Source of the DNA: Desulfobacterales bacterium
Lineage (GTDB): Bacteria > Desulfobacterota > Desulfobacteria > Desulfobacterales > JANQIE01
Assembly (NCBI GenBank): GCA_028282295.1
Contig: JANQIE010000300.1
Span: forward strand, 1 to 33,614
Length of the DNA stretch: 33,614 nucleotides
Direction: 5' to 3'
The translations under genes and the position numbers were made by a program. The notes beneath the pieces were generated by a model that saw only the letters and a program-made list of their open reading frames with translations, searched no databases and was not told the origin of the DNA. This document shows, piece by piece, positions 16,503-26,246 of the stretch (positions are counted from its first letter, which is position 1; each line of letters opens with the position of its first letter).

Positions 16503-19500
16503 CTAGGGTACGACGGGAAGTACTTCGATGGCGCCGATTTTGGCGTTGTCGGTCGTGGCCGTGAAATCGATGTTCAGGACACCGTCGGTCACGGCGACGT
16601 CGTTAAAGGTGACCACGACCGCCGTGCCCGCGCCACCGGCGCTTTGGAACAGGTCGTAATCGGTCAGACTCCCCTGCCCGCCTTCCACGGTGACGTTGAA
16701 GATACGGCTGCCGACACCGCCGCTGCCGCCGCCCGACGCGCCCCACCAGATCTCGGCCAGATAGAGGCTGACCGTGTAGGTGCCGTTGACGACCGGGATC
16801 CCGTAGCCAAACGGGTTGCCCCAGCGTTCAGTCTGGAACAACACGTCGTCGGTGGTGCCGTCAATGGCAATGGTATTGGAGAACGTCAGGGAACTTCCCG
16901 TGAAGAACTGATCGGCGCTCCAGCTTAAGCCGCCGGTGGTCACGGCCGGGCCGCCGGCGTTGATACGCACGGTGGTGCCGCCTCCATCAGCGATGCCCTC
17001 ACCGGACAGACTCACCGCCACGGACGGATTGTCACCGGTGTGAACCAGGGTCATGGTGGCCGCTTTCGCCCCTTCGCTCAGCGGGGCAAAGATCACGGTC
17101 AAGGTCACCGGTGTGCCGGGGGATACGGTAAACGGCACGGCCAAATCAGCGCTGAAATCGGCCGCGTCCACGCCGCTGAACTGAATATCGCTCACGTTCA
17201 AGGGCGTGTTGCCGGTGTTGCTCAGGACCACGGTTTGCGCCGCACTGCCGCCCACGGTCTGCTGACCGAAGGCGATAGAACCGGTGTCGACCTGCAACAG
17301 GGCCGTACTCGGATCGATCCCTGCCCCGGACAGGTCGATGGTCACCGATCCATTGTCGCCGGTATGGTTGAGGGTCAACACGGCGGTTTTGGCCCCGCTG
17401 ACAAGGGGACTGAACGACACCGTCAGCGGCACCGCCGCGCCGGGATTGACAGTCACCGGCGCGGTCAGGTCGACGCTGAAATCGGCCGCATCCGTGCCGG
17501 TGATCACAAAACCGGTCACGTCCAGAGGTGTGTTGCCGGAATTGCCCAGGGTGACGGTCTGACCGGCGCTGGTGCCGGTGGTCTGGGTGCCGAAGGCCAG
17601 GGCGCCGGTGCTGGCGGTCAGCACCGCCGTGTCGCCGCCACCGCCCTCGGCCAGCACTTCGATGGCCGCAATCTTGGCGTTGTCGACGGAGGCGAAGAAG
17701 TCGATATTCAAGGTGCCGTCGGACACCGCAATGCCCGTAAAACTGACTGTCACGGCGGTGGCCGCGCCGCCGGCGGCAGAAAAGATATCATAATCGGTCA
17801 GGGTGCCCTGGCCGCCTTCCACATTCACGCTTAACACGCGGCTGCCCGCGCCGCCGGTGCCGCCGCCGGGCGCACCCCACCAGATCTCGGCAAAATACAG
17901 GTTTACGGTAAAGGTGCCGGTGGCGACCGGCAGGTCATAACTAAACGGACTGCCCCAGCGCTCGGTCTGGAACAGGACATCGTCGGTGGTGTTGGCGATG
18001 GCGACGGGGTTGGAAAAGGTCGCGCTGCTGCCGCCGGCGAATTGATCGGCACTCCAGCTCACACCGCCGGTGGTTACGACCGGGCCGCCCGCGTTGATGC
18101 GGTACACCACACCCCCACCGCCACCACCGGTCACGCCTTCACCGGCAAGCGTCACGGTCACGGCCGGGTTGTCGCCGGTATGACTCAGGGTCAGCGTGGC
18201 GGCTTTCACCCCCTCGGTCAGCGGGGCAAAGGTCACGGTCAGGGTCACGGGTGTGCCGGGACTGACGGTGAACGGGGGCACCAGGTCAGCGGAAAAATCG
18301 GCGGCATCCGTGCCGCTGAACGACACGGCGGTGACGTCCAGCGCGGTGTCGCCGGTGTTGCTCAACACCACGGCCTGGGTCACGCTGCCGCCCAAGGATT
18401 GCTGGCCAAAGGCCAACGTGCCGGTGCTCGTCTGCAGGACAGCCGTGCCGGACGTGGTGCCGGTGCCGGACAGGGCGATGGGAATGTCCGGGTTGTCGCC
18501 GGTGTGGGCCAGGGTCAGGGTGGCGGTTTTACCCCCTTCGGATGAGGGGGTGAAGGTCACCGCCAGCGGCACCGAAGCACCGGGATTCACCGTTACCGGC
18601 GGGCTCAGGTCGACGCTGAAATCTCCGGCATCGATTCCGGAGATTAAAAATCCGGTGACATCCAGGGGGGTGTCACCGGAGTTGCCCAGGGTGACGGTCT
18701 GGGCGGTGCCGGCCCCGACGGCCTGACTGCCGAACGCCAGGGTGGTGACATCGGTGGTCAGGGTGCTGGTGCCGGTACCGCCGCCCGCGCCCAGTACTTC
18801 GATGGCCGCAACTTTGGCGTTGTCGACGCCGGCGGTGAAATCGATATTCAGGCTGCCGTCGGCCACGGCGACATCGGTGAAGCTGATCACCACGGCAGTG
18901 GCCGCCCCGCCTGTGGCCGCAAAGATGTCGTAATCGGTCAGGGTGCCCTGCCCGCCTTCCACGTTGACGCTGAAAACCCGGTTGCCGGCGCCGCCGCTAC
19001 CGCCGCCCGGCGCGCCCCACCAGATTTCAGCGAGGTACAGGTTGACGGTAAACGTGCCGTTGGTCACCGGCAGGGTGTAACTGAAAGGACTGCCCCAGCG
19101 CTCGGTCTGATACAGAACATCGTCCGTCGTGCCGGCGATGGCCACCGGATTGGAAAAGGTCGCACTGCTGCCGCTGAACAACTGGTCGGCGCTCCAGCTC
19201 AGGCCGCCGGTGGTCACAGCCGGTCCGCCGGCGTTGATGCGATAGACCGCGCCGCCACCGCCACCGCCGTCGGTGACACCTTCACCGGACAAGGTCACGG
19301 TCACGGCCGGGTTGGCGCCGGTGTGCGTCAGGGTCAGGGCGGCCGCTTTGACCCCTTCGGTCACGGGGCTGAAGGTGATGTTCAGATTCACCGGACTGCC
19401 CGGCGACACCGTGAACGGCGGCGTCAAATCGGCGCTGAATTCACCTGCGTTGGCTCCGCTGAAGGTCAGCGCGGTGACATCCAGGTCTGATGCACCGGTG

Positions 19501-22500
19501 TTGGTCAGGATCACGACCTGCGCGATGCTGCCCCCGAGGGCCTGCTGGCCGAAAGCCACGGTTGCAGGACTGGCTTCCAGTCCCAGGATGGTGGCACCCG
19601 GGTCATAGACCACCACCAGCACCTGGGACAAGGGACCGGTCATGCCCTGGGCGTCGCGCACCACGGCCAGCAGGTAATGGATGCCGCCGTCGGGATTCGA
19701 TTGGGTCAGGGTCACCGGGATATCGACAAACCCGGCCGGGCCGATGGCGGCGGTAAATTCGTTGAGCACGATGAAGCTGTTGGCTTCAAAGGGGTCGATA
19801 TCGTAGCCGCCGCCGGGCAGTCCCTGGGTGAACAGGGCCGTCTCGGTCACAAACAGGGCCACGTCGGACCCGATACTCGCGCTGACCCGCACGGTCTGCG
19901 CGGCCTGATTGACGGTGACCGGGTTCTGGGTGATGCCGAGCAGTTCGATTTGCGGCTGCTCCGGTTCCGGGCTGCGGATAAAATTTTCCGATCCGCTGGA
20001 GCTGGCCGGGGTCCGGTAGGTTTCAACGGTGTGGCTGGTGCCGTCGCTGAATTCCACCGTGATGGTGGCCCCGCTCATTTCCAGGCCGGACACGCTGCCC
20101 GACTCGCCCGGTCCCGGCGCACTGCTGCCCTTAATGCTGGTGGGATCGGCGTCGATGGAAAAGGTGAACAGCTCGCCGGGGTTGAAATCGTCGAAGGTGA
20201 TTTCAAGCACATCAAAACCGTCGTCGCCGTCGATGCCGTTATGAAAGCCGGAAAAGGTGTGCCCGATCAAACCGACGCCCGGATCGGTGTCCGGGGTGAA
20301 ATCCTTGGCCACGGTATCACCGGCGGTGCCGAAGGGGTCGAAAACCGAATCCGGCAGCACGGCGGAACTCAGATCGATCACCACCCGGGTGATGTTTTCA
20401 CCCTGGGTCGACAGGTTCTCGATCTGGAAGGAATCGGTGCTGAAGGTACTGGCGTTGATACCGCTGTTGGGGGTGATCTGTATCCGGGCCTGACTGGTGG
20501 AAGGCACGAAATTGATGTCGATGAAATCCCACGTGGCGGTGAACACCGGCGCGGATGGAAAGGCCGTGGCGATCAACCCGACCGCCAGGGCCGGAGCCCC
20601 CTGGATCGCGGTCAGCACCGGACCACCGACCGCAAGCGGGCCGCCCAGGTCGATGCGCGGACCGGAGCCGATGGAATAGCCGGGCTGCACAATGCCGGCG
20701 GCCGGATCGACGGTGAGGTAGAGATCGATGTTGGTGGCCGCCAACAGCCCGGCCGGGGCGAACTGGGTGTTCGAGTTCACGACCCCGCCGGATTCGGATG
20801 TAACCAGGATCCCGCCGCTGCCGCCGTTGGCATTGAGCGCGATCCGGATGTAGTTATCCTGGTCGCCGGTGCCGATGTAAAGCCCCTGGGATTGGGCATC
20901 CTGCGGTGTGGTGCCGTTGAAAAAAGGCGCCAGAAGCCGGGTTTTCACCACAAAGGGCGCGGTGGCGGCAGTGACATCGATACCGAAATGGAGCGCATTT
21001 TCCTGGTCGTTCTGCCCGCCCTGGGCCGTGCCGGTGGTCACGCTGCCGTTGGTAAACAGACCGGCGGCGCCGCCGGCGACGATCACGCTCGGGTCGAACA
21101 GGTTCAGGTAATCGAGCCCGTTGGCCATCAATCCGGTGAACCCGATGCCGAAAAAGCCGGTGCCGGGATCGTTGTTGAACAGGCTGCGGTGGACCGGCAC
21201 CGATTCGGTCAGCCCGTTGCTGCCGTCCACCTGGAACAGGTCGTTCACATCCGGGATGCCGTCGTTGTCATCGTCCGGGTCATTCAAATCGGAAATTTGA
21301 TCGTTGTCGTTGTCGGGCGGTTGGCTGGCCGCCGAGCAGGGGTCGGAGCCATTGTCGATCTCATCGGCGTTGTTGAAGCCGTCGCCGTCTTCGTCCAGGC
21401 CCGGATCGTAGGCGCCGGTGCAGGGGCCGCCGCCGCCGCCGTCAAAGTCGGTGGGTTCGAAAATCGTGATCCCGTTGGCAGCATAGACGCCCACCCAAAT
21501 GGTGCCCGGAAAGATGTCGGCGTCGCCCTGGGCGGTGACGTCCAGAGGCAAGGGGCCGAAATTGGAGGCCAGCACTTCGGTGCCGTTGACGACCTGGGTG
21601 CCGGCCGCGTTGAATTCAATGCGGTAGATGTTGCCGTTGAAACCGGCGGCCAGCAGGCTGCCGGTGATTTCACTGTCAAAATTGGTGGCGGTGTATTCGA
21701 CCAACCCGTTGGTGGAGGTGTTGAAGGTCATCAGGGCGGCGTCCTCCACGCCCGGCTGCTGGTAGTCGCATTCGATCGGATTGGCCATGGCCGGCGGCAC
21801 CGGAGGCCAGTCGGCCGTGGGGCTGATGTCGAAGAACGCCTGGCCCGCGTCGTTGTCGAACCAGTAGTGGCCCGCGCCCAGGGGATTGGCCCGGATGGGG
21901 GTCGGATGGCCGCCGTAGTAACCGGGTTGATCGATAAAATGCAGACCGTCCAGGTTGTTGACAAAGCCCGGCTCGCCGACAACATAGTTGTTGGTGCAGG
22001 TCCCGCCCGGCCCTTCCGACGCCGGGTGCCCGCCCCAACCACCGTTGGGACCGTTATCGACAGTGTACATGCGGCCCTCGATACCCGGCGTCCTGGTGAT
22101 GACGAGGTCGTAGGCATTGCGGAAGCCGGGGGCGTAAATCTGCACCGGCCCCCCCGCCACCAGCCTGGCCTGGTTCAGGCCGTCATTGCCGCCGAAGGGA
22201 TCGCCGGGATCATCGCCCCCCGGTGTATTGACGCGATCGGGATCGTCCAGGGTCGGCAGGTCGTATTTGAAGATCGAGCCGTCGGTGCCGTCAACCTGGT
22301 TCGGCAGGGCGTCGATGGCGTTCAGATCGATACTCAGAATGGCCGCCGCCAGGGCATATTCGGTGAGAAAGGCGAAATTGTTGGAGGGCGCCCCAGCGTT
22401 GGTGTTGCCGCCCTGGGCCAGGAACAGGGTGTTGGTGGCGGCATCGATTTGCATCCCGTTGGGCGAATGGTTCTCCTCGGAGCGCGGCAGGCCGCGCACC

Positions 22501-23006
22501 AGATCAACCTTGGACCAGCTCGCACCGTTAAACGTGAGACGTGACAGGATACCGGAATTGGTGTCGAGATTGGTATCCTCGCCGCTGCCGCCGGCGCCGA
22601 TCCGCGGATCACTGGACGTGACGTAGAGAACCGGATTGGCCGGTGTGCCGACCACGAGAATACCGGTCACCTGCCGGCCGACCACCCCGACCACGGAGCC
22701 GTCGTCATTGCGATTCGACATGTTGAACACCTGGTCGATGGTTTCGGTGTCGGTGACCTGGTAGTCCCCGGCGGCGACCCGCTGGATGGTGTAGGCCAGA
22801 ATCAGCCCGTTTTGCTGGGCCACGTACAAGCGCCCATCGGGACCGAACTGGATGGACGTCGGATTGGTCGGTGCCGCGCCCTGGAGATTGGCGCTGATAA
22901 AACTGTAGCCGAACGCCGGTTGCGTGGTTGCAGACACGGCAATGCTGATGGTTAGTATGAAAAACTGCGCTAGCCGATATATCTTTTGGAACGATGTACC
23001 TTGCAT
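16503..23006 (-). CDS. Giant secreted protein: beta-propeller, calcium repeats, lectin-like region, SPD-2/Hydin repeats and three malectin domains
   Basis: 2167 residues from the ATG at 23006, chosen because a G-rich ribosome site (GGGGGGTG) precedes it; another ATG at 23024 lacks one. A signal peptide ends near AFG (~residue 34). Then: a sugar-dehydrogenase-like beta-propeller (~35-515, with PDGRLYVAQQNG), an Asp-rich calcium-binding stretch of thrombospondin-3/EF-hand type (~535-590), a lectin-like region (~600-840), beta-rich domains (~850-1130), one choice-of-anchor-D/SPD-2 repeat (~1135-1245), then malectin (~1250-1405), two SPD-2 repeats, malectin (~1635-1790), two SPD-2 repeats and a final malectin (~2010-2167). 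It probably binds glycans outside the cell, as an adhesin or matrix protein. There is no C-terminal anchor or PEP-CTERM motif. Whether the propeller is catalytic (PQQ-dependent) cannot be told. It stands alone as a transcription unit. Confidence 0.85.
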   Translation of the reverse strand: MQGTSFQKIYRLAQFFILTISIAVSATTQPAFGYSFISANLQGAAPTNPTSIQFGPDGRLYVAQQNGLILAYTIQRVAAGDYQVTDTETIDQVFNMSNRNDDGSVVGVVGRQVTGILVVGTPANPVLYVTSSDPRIGAGGSGEDTNLDTNSGILSRLTFNGASWSKVDLVRGLPRSEENHSPNGMQIDAATNTLFLAQGGNTNAGAPSNNFAFLTEYALAAAILSIDLNAIDALPNQVDGTDGSIFKYDLPTLDDPDRVNTPGGDDPGDPFGGNDGLNQARLVAGGPVQIYAPGFRNAYDLVITRTPGIEGRMYTVDNGPNGGWGGHPASEGPGGTCTNNYVVGEPGFVNNLDGLHFIDQPGYYGGHPTPIRANPLGAGHYWFDNDAGQAFFDISPTADWPPVPPAMANPIECDYQQPGVEDAALMTFNTSTNGLVEYTATNFDSEITGSLLAAGFNGNIYRIEFNAAGTQVVNGTEVLASNFGPLPLDVTAQGDADIFPGTIWVGVYAANGITIFEPTDFDGGGGGPCTGAYDPGLDEDGDGFNNADEIDNGSDPCSAASQPPDNDNDQISDLNDPDDDNDGIPDVNDLFQVDGSNGLTESVPVHRSLFNNDPGTGFFGIGFTGLMANGLDYLNLFDPSVIVAGGAAGLFTNGSVTTGTAQGGQNDQENALHFGIDVTAATAPFVVKTRLLAPFFNGTTPQDAQSQGLYIGTGDQDNYIRIALNANGGSGGILVTSESGGVVNSNTQFAPAGLLAATNIDLYLTVDPAAGIVQPGYSIGSGPRIDLGGPLAVGGPVLTAIQGAPALAVGLIATAFPSAPVFTATWDFIDINFVPSTSQARIQITPNSGINASTFSTDSFQIENLSTQGENITRVVIDLSSAVLPDSVFDPFGTAGDTVAKDFTPDTDPGVGLIGHTFSGFHNGIDGDDGFDVLEITFDDFNPGELFTFSIDADPTSIKGSSAPGPGESGSVSGLEMSGATITVEFSDGTSHTVETYRTPASSSGSENFIRSPEPEQPQIELLGITQNPVTVNQAAQTVRVSASIGSDVALFVTETALFTQGLPGGGYDIDPFEANSFIVLNEFTAAIGPAGFVDIPVTLTQSNPDGGIHYLLAVVRDAQGMTGPLSQVLVVVYDPGATILGLEASPATVAFGQQALGGSIAQVVILTNTGASDLDVTALTFSGANAGEFSADLTPPFTVSPGSPVNLNITFSPVTEGVKAAALTLTHTGANPAVTVTLSGEGVTDGGGGGGAVYRINAGGPAVTTGGLSWSADQLFSGSSATFSNPVAIAGTTDDVLYQTERWGSPFSYTLPVTNGTFTVNLYLAEIWWGAPGGGSGGAGNRVFSVNVEGGQGTLTDYDIFAATGGAATAVVISFTDVAVADGSLNIDFTAGVDNAKVAAIEVLGAGGGTGTSTLTTDVTTLAFGSQAVGAGTAQTVTLGNSGDTPLDVTGFLISGIDAGDFSVDLSPPVTVNPGASVPLAVTFTPSSEGGKTATLTLAHTGDNPDIPIALSGTGTTSGTAVLQTSTGTLAFGQQSLGGSVTQAVVLSNTGDTALDVTAVSFSGTDAADFSADLVPPFTVSPGTPVTLTVTFAPLTEGVKAATLTLSHTGDNPAVTVTLAGEGVTGGGGGGVVYRINAGGPVVTTGGVSWSADQFAGGSSATFSNPVAIANTTDDVLFQTERWGSPFSYDLPVATGTFTVNLYFAEIWWGAPGGGTGGAGSRVLSVNVEGGQGTLTDYDIFSAAGGAATAVTVSFTGIAVSDGTLNIDFFASVDNAKIAAIEVLAEGGGGDTAVLTASTGALAFGTQTTGTSAGQTVTLGNSGNTPLDVTGFVITGTDAADFSVDLTAPVTVNPGAAVPLTVSFSPLVSGAKTAVLTLNHTGDNGSVTIDLSGAGIDPSTALLQVDTGSIAFGQQTVGGSAAQTVVLSNTGNTPLNVSDIQFSGVDAADFSADLAVPFTVSPGTPVTLTVIFAPLSEGAKAATMTLVHTGDNPSVAVSLSGEGIADGGGTTVRINAGGPAVTTGGLSWSADQFFTGSSLTFSNTIAIDGTTDDVLFQTERWGNPFGYGIPVVNGTYTVSLYLAEIWWGASGGGSGGVGSRIFNVTVEGGQGSLTDYDLFQSAGGAGTAVVVTFNDVAVTDGVLNIDFTATTDNAKIGAIEVLPVVP
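16510..19600 (-). repeat. Tandem ~1.14-kb modules (malectin plus SPD-2 repeats) inside the giant gene
   Basis: The malectin start (RINAGGP..TTGG..SWSADQ) recurs near plus-strand positions 19250, 18105 and 16975, a period of about 1130-1145 bases, each with the same flanking SPD-2-type repeats. The copies are highly similar at DNA level, so they arose by recent tandem duplication and could recombine to vary length. Confidence 0.75.
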
Positions 23007-23021
23007 AACACCCCCCAACCC

Positions 23022-23268
23022 CATAGCCGTCAGGCTAAGGTGTAGAATAAACGATAGTGGCTGTTCCGGACCTGCAATCGCTGCACAAGCCCGGTAAGTG
23101 CGAGTTAAGAATTATGAATTAAAAATTAAGAATTACGGATGGAGGGCATTTATAAATGACAGCATGCCTTGTTTCTTGATTCTCGATTCTTCATTCTTAA
23201 CTAAAAAAGCGTGTTTCTCTCACAGCCGATTTTACGAAAACGTTTTTTTAATTAGCCTGACGGCTATG
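23022..23268. repeat. 17-bp perfect inverted repeat pair upstream of the giant gene
   Basis: TTAGCCTGACGGCTATG at 23252-23268 occurs in exact reverse complement at 23022-23038, directly before the chosen start of the giant gene. In the transcript the two arms could pair over a 213-base loop that includes an AT-rich repeat. Each arm also contains a small TAGCC/GGCTA hairpin. Confidence 0.6.
23100..23205. repeat. AT-rich AAGAATT repeat, copy D
   Basis: Starts AGTTAAGAATTATGAATT, contains ACGGATGGAGGGCATTTATA and ends ATTCTTCATTCTTAACT, so its ends are inverted relative to each other. It lies in the upstream region of the giant gene. From 23300 to 23970 there is no gene that I can support; the stretch contains an isolated GGTGGGC/GCCCACC hairpin at 23779-23795 and is otherwise unassigned. 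Confidence 0.6.
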
Positions 23269-23970
23269 TTCCCAACCCCGTCTGTTACTTTGAGCTCATC
23301 ATGTTTGCTTTGAGGCACCCATCCTTCGCATGTCCCGTTGGTAATAGGCTGCCGCTTATCTGCATCGGACGATGGGCCCGTAGACAGGTGGAACAAGCCT
23401 TCCGGTTAGGGAATAAGCATAATGAAAAAGCGCCGCTTCGATCGTTTTGTATCGCCTGCACCCTGTGTTGAAAAAAAACAGGATGCGTAAAAATAATACC
23501 ACATTGTGGCGTTTTCAATTTTTGATCAGCAATATACGCGCCACATAAGCAACCTAATCCCTCTAAACGCCGGCTGAATTCAGACGCGCCTATCCATCTG
23601 AAATATATAAATTTTCAACCAAACAGCCACGAGACACAATAGCGCAGAGCTTTAAGATGCCTTGCGAACCTTAACAACTCTGGGTAAAAAACTATCGAAT
23701 TTGGTTAATAAATTACCTATTTTTTTTATTTGTCGCCTTGGGGCCATGCCCTCACAGAGGAGGATCCCAGCTCGATCTGGTGGGCATGGCCCACCAACGG
23801 GATGAATTCCAAATGCGGTTCTCCTGGGGGGAATTCCCGGGAAGTGATTTTTACCTGTGCGAACTCATTTGGGTTTTAAGGATAACCGGAATGAAGAATT
23901 AAGCGGCAGGGTGAATGGCGGGAGATTGATTGGGAGTTGGGGAAGGTGTTTTAGGTTGGGCGTTAAACAA

Positions 23971-23986
23971 GCCCCAACGTTGGGGC
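23971..23986 (-). terminator. Hairpin just behind the second FemAB-like gene
   Basis: Perfect palindrome GCCCCAACGTTGGGGC eight bases past the stop at 23994, followed on the minus strand by TTGTTTAAC. Position fits a terminator of the minus-strand operon, but the loop is minimal and the T-run weak. Confidence 0.5.
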
Positions 23987-23993
23987 CGGGACA

Positions 23994-25133
23994 TCACCGA
24001 TTGATGTATTCAATCCAGGTGCGCAATGGCGGGACGGCCATGCAGTGTTTCTTGGCGATGCCCAGGTAGCAAAACAGCTGGTGCAGCAGATAGTATTTTT
24101 TTTTGCGCCAGAAAAGGATACGGACGTTACGGTTGATGTCCTTGGCCCAGCGGAATTTGTAGGCTTCGGTGCCGGTCAAAAAATCAAAAACCCCGGCCCC
24201 CTCCTCGATGGCGGTACGCATGGCCAGATTCAGGATCACAATTCCGACGCGAAACCGGTCGTAGGTCAGATCCCGGCCGGATTGATAGTAGTAAAACTGG
24301 CGGTGGTAGTGAAAGCAGTAAAGGGCGGCAATGGGCTGCTCGCCGTCGTACAGCATCAACAAACGCAGCCACCCCTTGCGCATGAACAGCCTGGCGATGC
24401 GGCGATGAAACGCCTGGTACTCGTCGGTCAAAAACGAATTCGATTTGCCCGCCCACCGGTTGTGATGCAGGGCGACAACCTGATCAAACAGCTTGCCCAG
24501 CGCCGTTTCCGAGTCGCACATGACCAGCTTGAAATCAAGATCGCGCCGGCAACGGCGCTCATACTCCTTGGTTTTCTTGCGAAAATTTTTACTGCGGGAC
24601 GCAAGAAATTCGTCCCAGGTGTCCGGCAACGCCACCACCGGGCACACCGAATCACCGACAAAATCAAAGTGTACATCGACCTCGGCAAAAGCGGTTTTCA
24701 AATAGCCGACACTGGCCGAGTCGGAGCGCATGGGGCGCAGGTCGATCACCTCACAGGAGTTCTGCGAAATCATGAAATCGACCAGCAACGGGTACACCCC
24801 CTCTTCGTGCCCTTTACGGACGATCAGATCGAGGTATTCAGGGGTGACATCCTTGCCGTAACCGATAAACTCCAGGGTGCATTTGCGTTTGGTCGCCAGA
24901 AGGTCCAGGCTTTGGACAATTTTCAAAGGGGCGATACCGGCGAGGCGGCCGTCAAGGTCGCGCACGCAGATCAAATAGAGGGTGTATTCCCGGCCATAGA
25001 TCTGCCACCAGGTATCGATCCACTCCCAACTGAGAAAAATCGTATCGGCCCGGCTGTCGGCAAGCAGTTCGTTCCACTCGGGCGCCAGAGCGCGCAGTGC
25101 CTCGCGGTCACATTTTAATTCGACTTGATACAC
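23994..25133 (-). CDS. FemAB/BioF2-like GNAT acyltransferase (second copy)
   Basis: 379 residues from a GTG at 25133 that has AGGA eight bases upstream. The open frame extends back to 25583 but that part overlaps the glycosyltransferase gene in another frame and has no family similarity. From the chosen start the protein shows the family plan: VYQVELKCDREALRALAPEWNELL at the N-terminus is followed by TIFLSWEWIDTWWQIYG, then SRSKNFRKKTKEYERRC in the middle and a C-terminal GNAT lobe (QPIAALYCFHYHRQFYYYQSG...FDFLTGTEAYKFRWAKD). This YYYQSGRD/FDFLTG pattern is common in exopolysaccharide-locus members. It probably transfers an acyl group to a precursor sugar in the cytoplasm; substrate unknown. 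It lies 47 bases after the glycosyltransferase and ends the operon. It is only distantly similar to the paralogue at 9602-10678. Confidence 0.78.
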   Translation of the reverse strand: MYQVELKCDREALRALAPEWNELLADSRADTIFLSWEWIDTWWQIYGREYTLYLICVRDLDGRLAGIAPLKIVQSLDLLATKRKCTLEFIGYGKDVTPEYLDLIVRKGHEEGVYPLLVDFMISQNSCEVIDLRPMRSDSASVGYLKTAFAEVDVHFDFVGDSVCPVVALPDTWDEFLASRSKNFRKKTKEYERRCRRDLDFKLVMCDSETALGKLFDQVVALHHNRWAGKSNSFLTDEYQAFHRRIARLFMRKGWLRLLMLYDGEQPIAALYCFHYHRQFYYYQSGRDLTYDRFRVGIVILNLAMRTAIEEGAGVFDFLTGTEAYKFRWAKDINRNVRILFWRKKKYYLLHQLFCYLGIAKKHCMAVPPLRTWIEYINR

Positions 25134-25180
25134 CCCGTTATCCTGATGTCTTCTTTGGCGATAAAATCGGTCCAAAAGCG

Positions 25181-26110
25181 CTAACGCCTGGACCGGATCG
25201 CGGCCCACAGCGAAAGCCCACGTGCAAAAAAGTATACCCAGAATAAAAAGCAATTGTTTAAAAAACACCGTCCCAAACGGGGATGGCGTTGATAAGCAGC
25301 CAAACCGCAGGTGCCGACGACCACAATCAGGTACGGGTAGAGATAGTAAAGATTTCCAGTCACAACCGCAAACATCAGACCAAAAAGCAATAAAAACATT
25401 TGCGTCATGGCCACAAGGGCCGGTTTGGAACGCACAAAATGGTGCCAGGCGGTGTAGTCCCCAATACCGTGCCAGCGCTCGCGCCGGAAGAAATGACCGA
25501 CGGTCTTGGGATAGCCTTCGTGCATGACTTTCAGACGCGGATCGGCGGCGACCTTCACGGTGACATCGCGGTGACGATGGCAAAATTCGGCATCCTCGCC
25601 GGTTTCCAGCGTCGGGTCAAACCCGCCCAGGGCCTTGAATGTCTTGCGGGTGACAATCAAATGGCCGCTGTTGATGTAGTTCACCGGCCGGTTCAACTTC
25701 TCTTCCGGCCACCAGCAACGCTCGATCCAGCCCGGATTTTTGCCAACCCCGCAGACCGACCCGGTAATCATAAATTCCTCGGCGTTGATGCGCGCCAGGG
25801 CGTCACCAACATGCCGTGCCCACTGGGGCGTCACGTATACATCCGCATCCAGGAACACCAGATTGGCGTACCGGGCCTGGGCGGCGCCGAAATTGCGCAG
25901 CCCGCCCACCGTCAAATCCGGCCGGGAAAACGCCTGATCCGCCAGTTGTTTGGCGATGGTCAGGGTGTCGTCGGTCGACCCGTTGTCTACCACAATGACT
26001 TCGTGGTTATTAAACTCATCGGCAAATTGCCGGATCGCCTTTATGACACCGCCGATGTGTTCGGCTTCGTTAAACGCGGGGATGACAAATGAGGTTTCGA
26101 AAGTTGGCAT
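25181..26110 (-). CDS. Family 2 glycosyltransferase with C-terminal membrane segments
   Basis: 309 residues from the ATG at 26110; the open frame runs upstream to 26365 but that part is low-complexity and non-homologous, and overlaps the preceding gene. The GT-A core is clear: TSFVIPAFNEAEHIGG, VIVVDNGSTDDT, the metal-binding LDADVYV, and ETGEDAEFCHR on the acceptor side. After the catalytic part come two to three hydrophobic stretches (~220-290), so the enzyme is held at the inner membrane, as for transfer to a lipid-linked acceptor. No good ribosome site precedes the start. It sits between the secreted lectin/lyase-like gene and the second FemAB-like gene. Confidence 0.82.
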   Translation of the reverse strand: MPTFETSFVIPAFNEAEHIGGVIKAIRQFADEFNNHEVIVVDNGSTDDTLTIAKQLADQAFSRPDLTVGGLRNFGAAQARYANLVFLDADVYVTPQWARHVGDALARINAEEFMITGSVCGVGKNPGWIERCWWPEEKLNRPVNYINSGHLIVTRKTFKALGGFDPTLETGEDAEFCHRHRDVTVKVAADPRLKVMHEGYPKTVGHFFRRERWHGIGDYTAWHHFVRSKPALVAMTQMFLLLFGLMFAVVTGNLYYLYPYLIVVVGTCGLAAYQRHPRLGRCFLNNCFLFWVYFFARGLSLWAAIRSRR

Positions 26111-26188
26111 GTTTTGTAAGATAGCACTGGATATAAGGCGGGAAGTAGTGCGGAAGCACTGGCGGCAATAGAAACAAGCGGGTGAATA

Positions 26189-26225
26189 CCCCGGACAAGG
26201 CCCGCGTGGCGGGCGCTTGCCGGGG
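26189..26225. other. Strong GC-rich hairpin between the lectin/lyase-like and glycosyltransferase genes
   Basis: CCCCGG..AAGGCCCGC pairs with GCGGGCGCTTGCCGGGG around a GTG loop. There is no T-run on either side, so it may be an intra-operon attenuator or RNA-processing site that lowers expression of the downstream glycosyltransferase relative to the secreted protein. Confidence 0.5.
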
Positions 26226-26246
26226 TGAATGTGTCGTTGTTGGGAT

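Noticed and set aside
19677..22544. A 955-codon open frame on the plus strand opposite the giant gene
   Set aside because: It is a by-product of GC-rich, repeat-containing codons of the real minus-strand gene; no recognisable domain, no ribosome site and low-complexity composition.
23300..23320. TGGGTGCCTCAAAGCA as a sigma-54 promoter for the giant gene
   Set aside because: GG-N10-GC spacing is met, but the -12 box is AAGCA instead of TTGCW and the -24 box is poor.
23281..23480. Possible c-di-GMP (GEMM) riboswitch upstream of the giant gene
   Set aside because: Fragments such as GGGTGCCTCAAAGC resemble part of the motif, but the conserved tetraloop stem and tail receptor are not present.
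25134..25583. N-terminal extension of the second FemAB-like protein
   Set aside because: It overlaps the glycosyltransferase gene in another frame and lacks similarity; a GTG with a good ribosome site at 25133 matches the family start.
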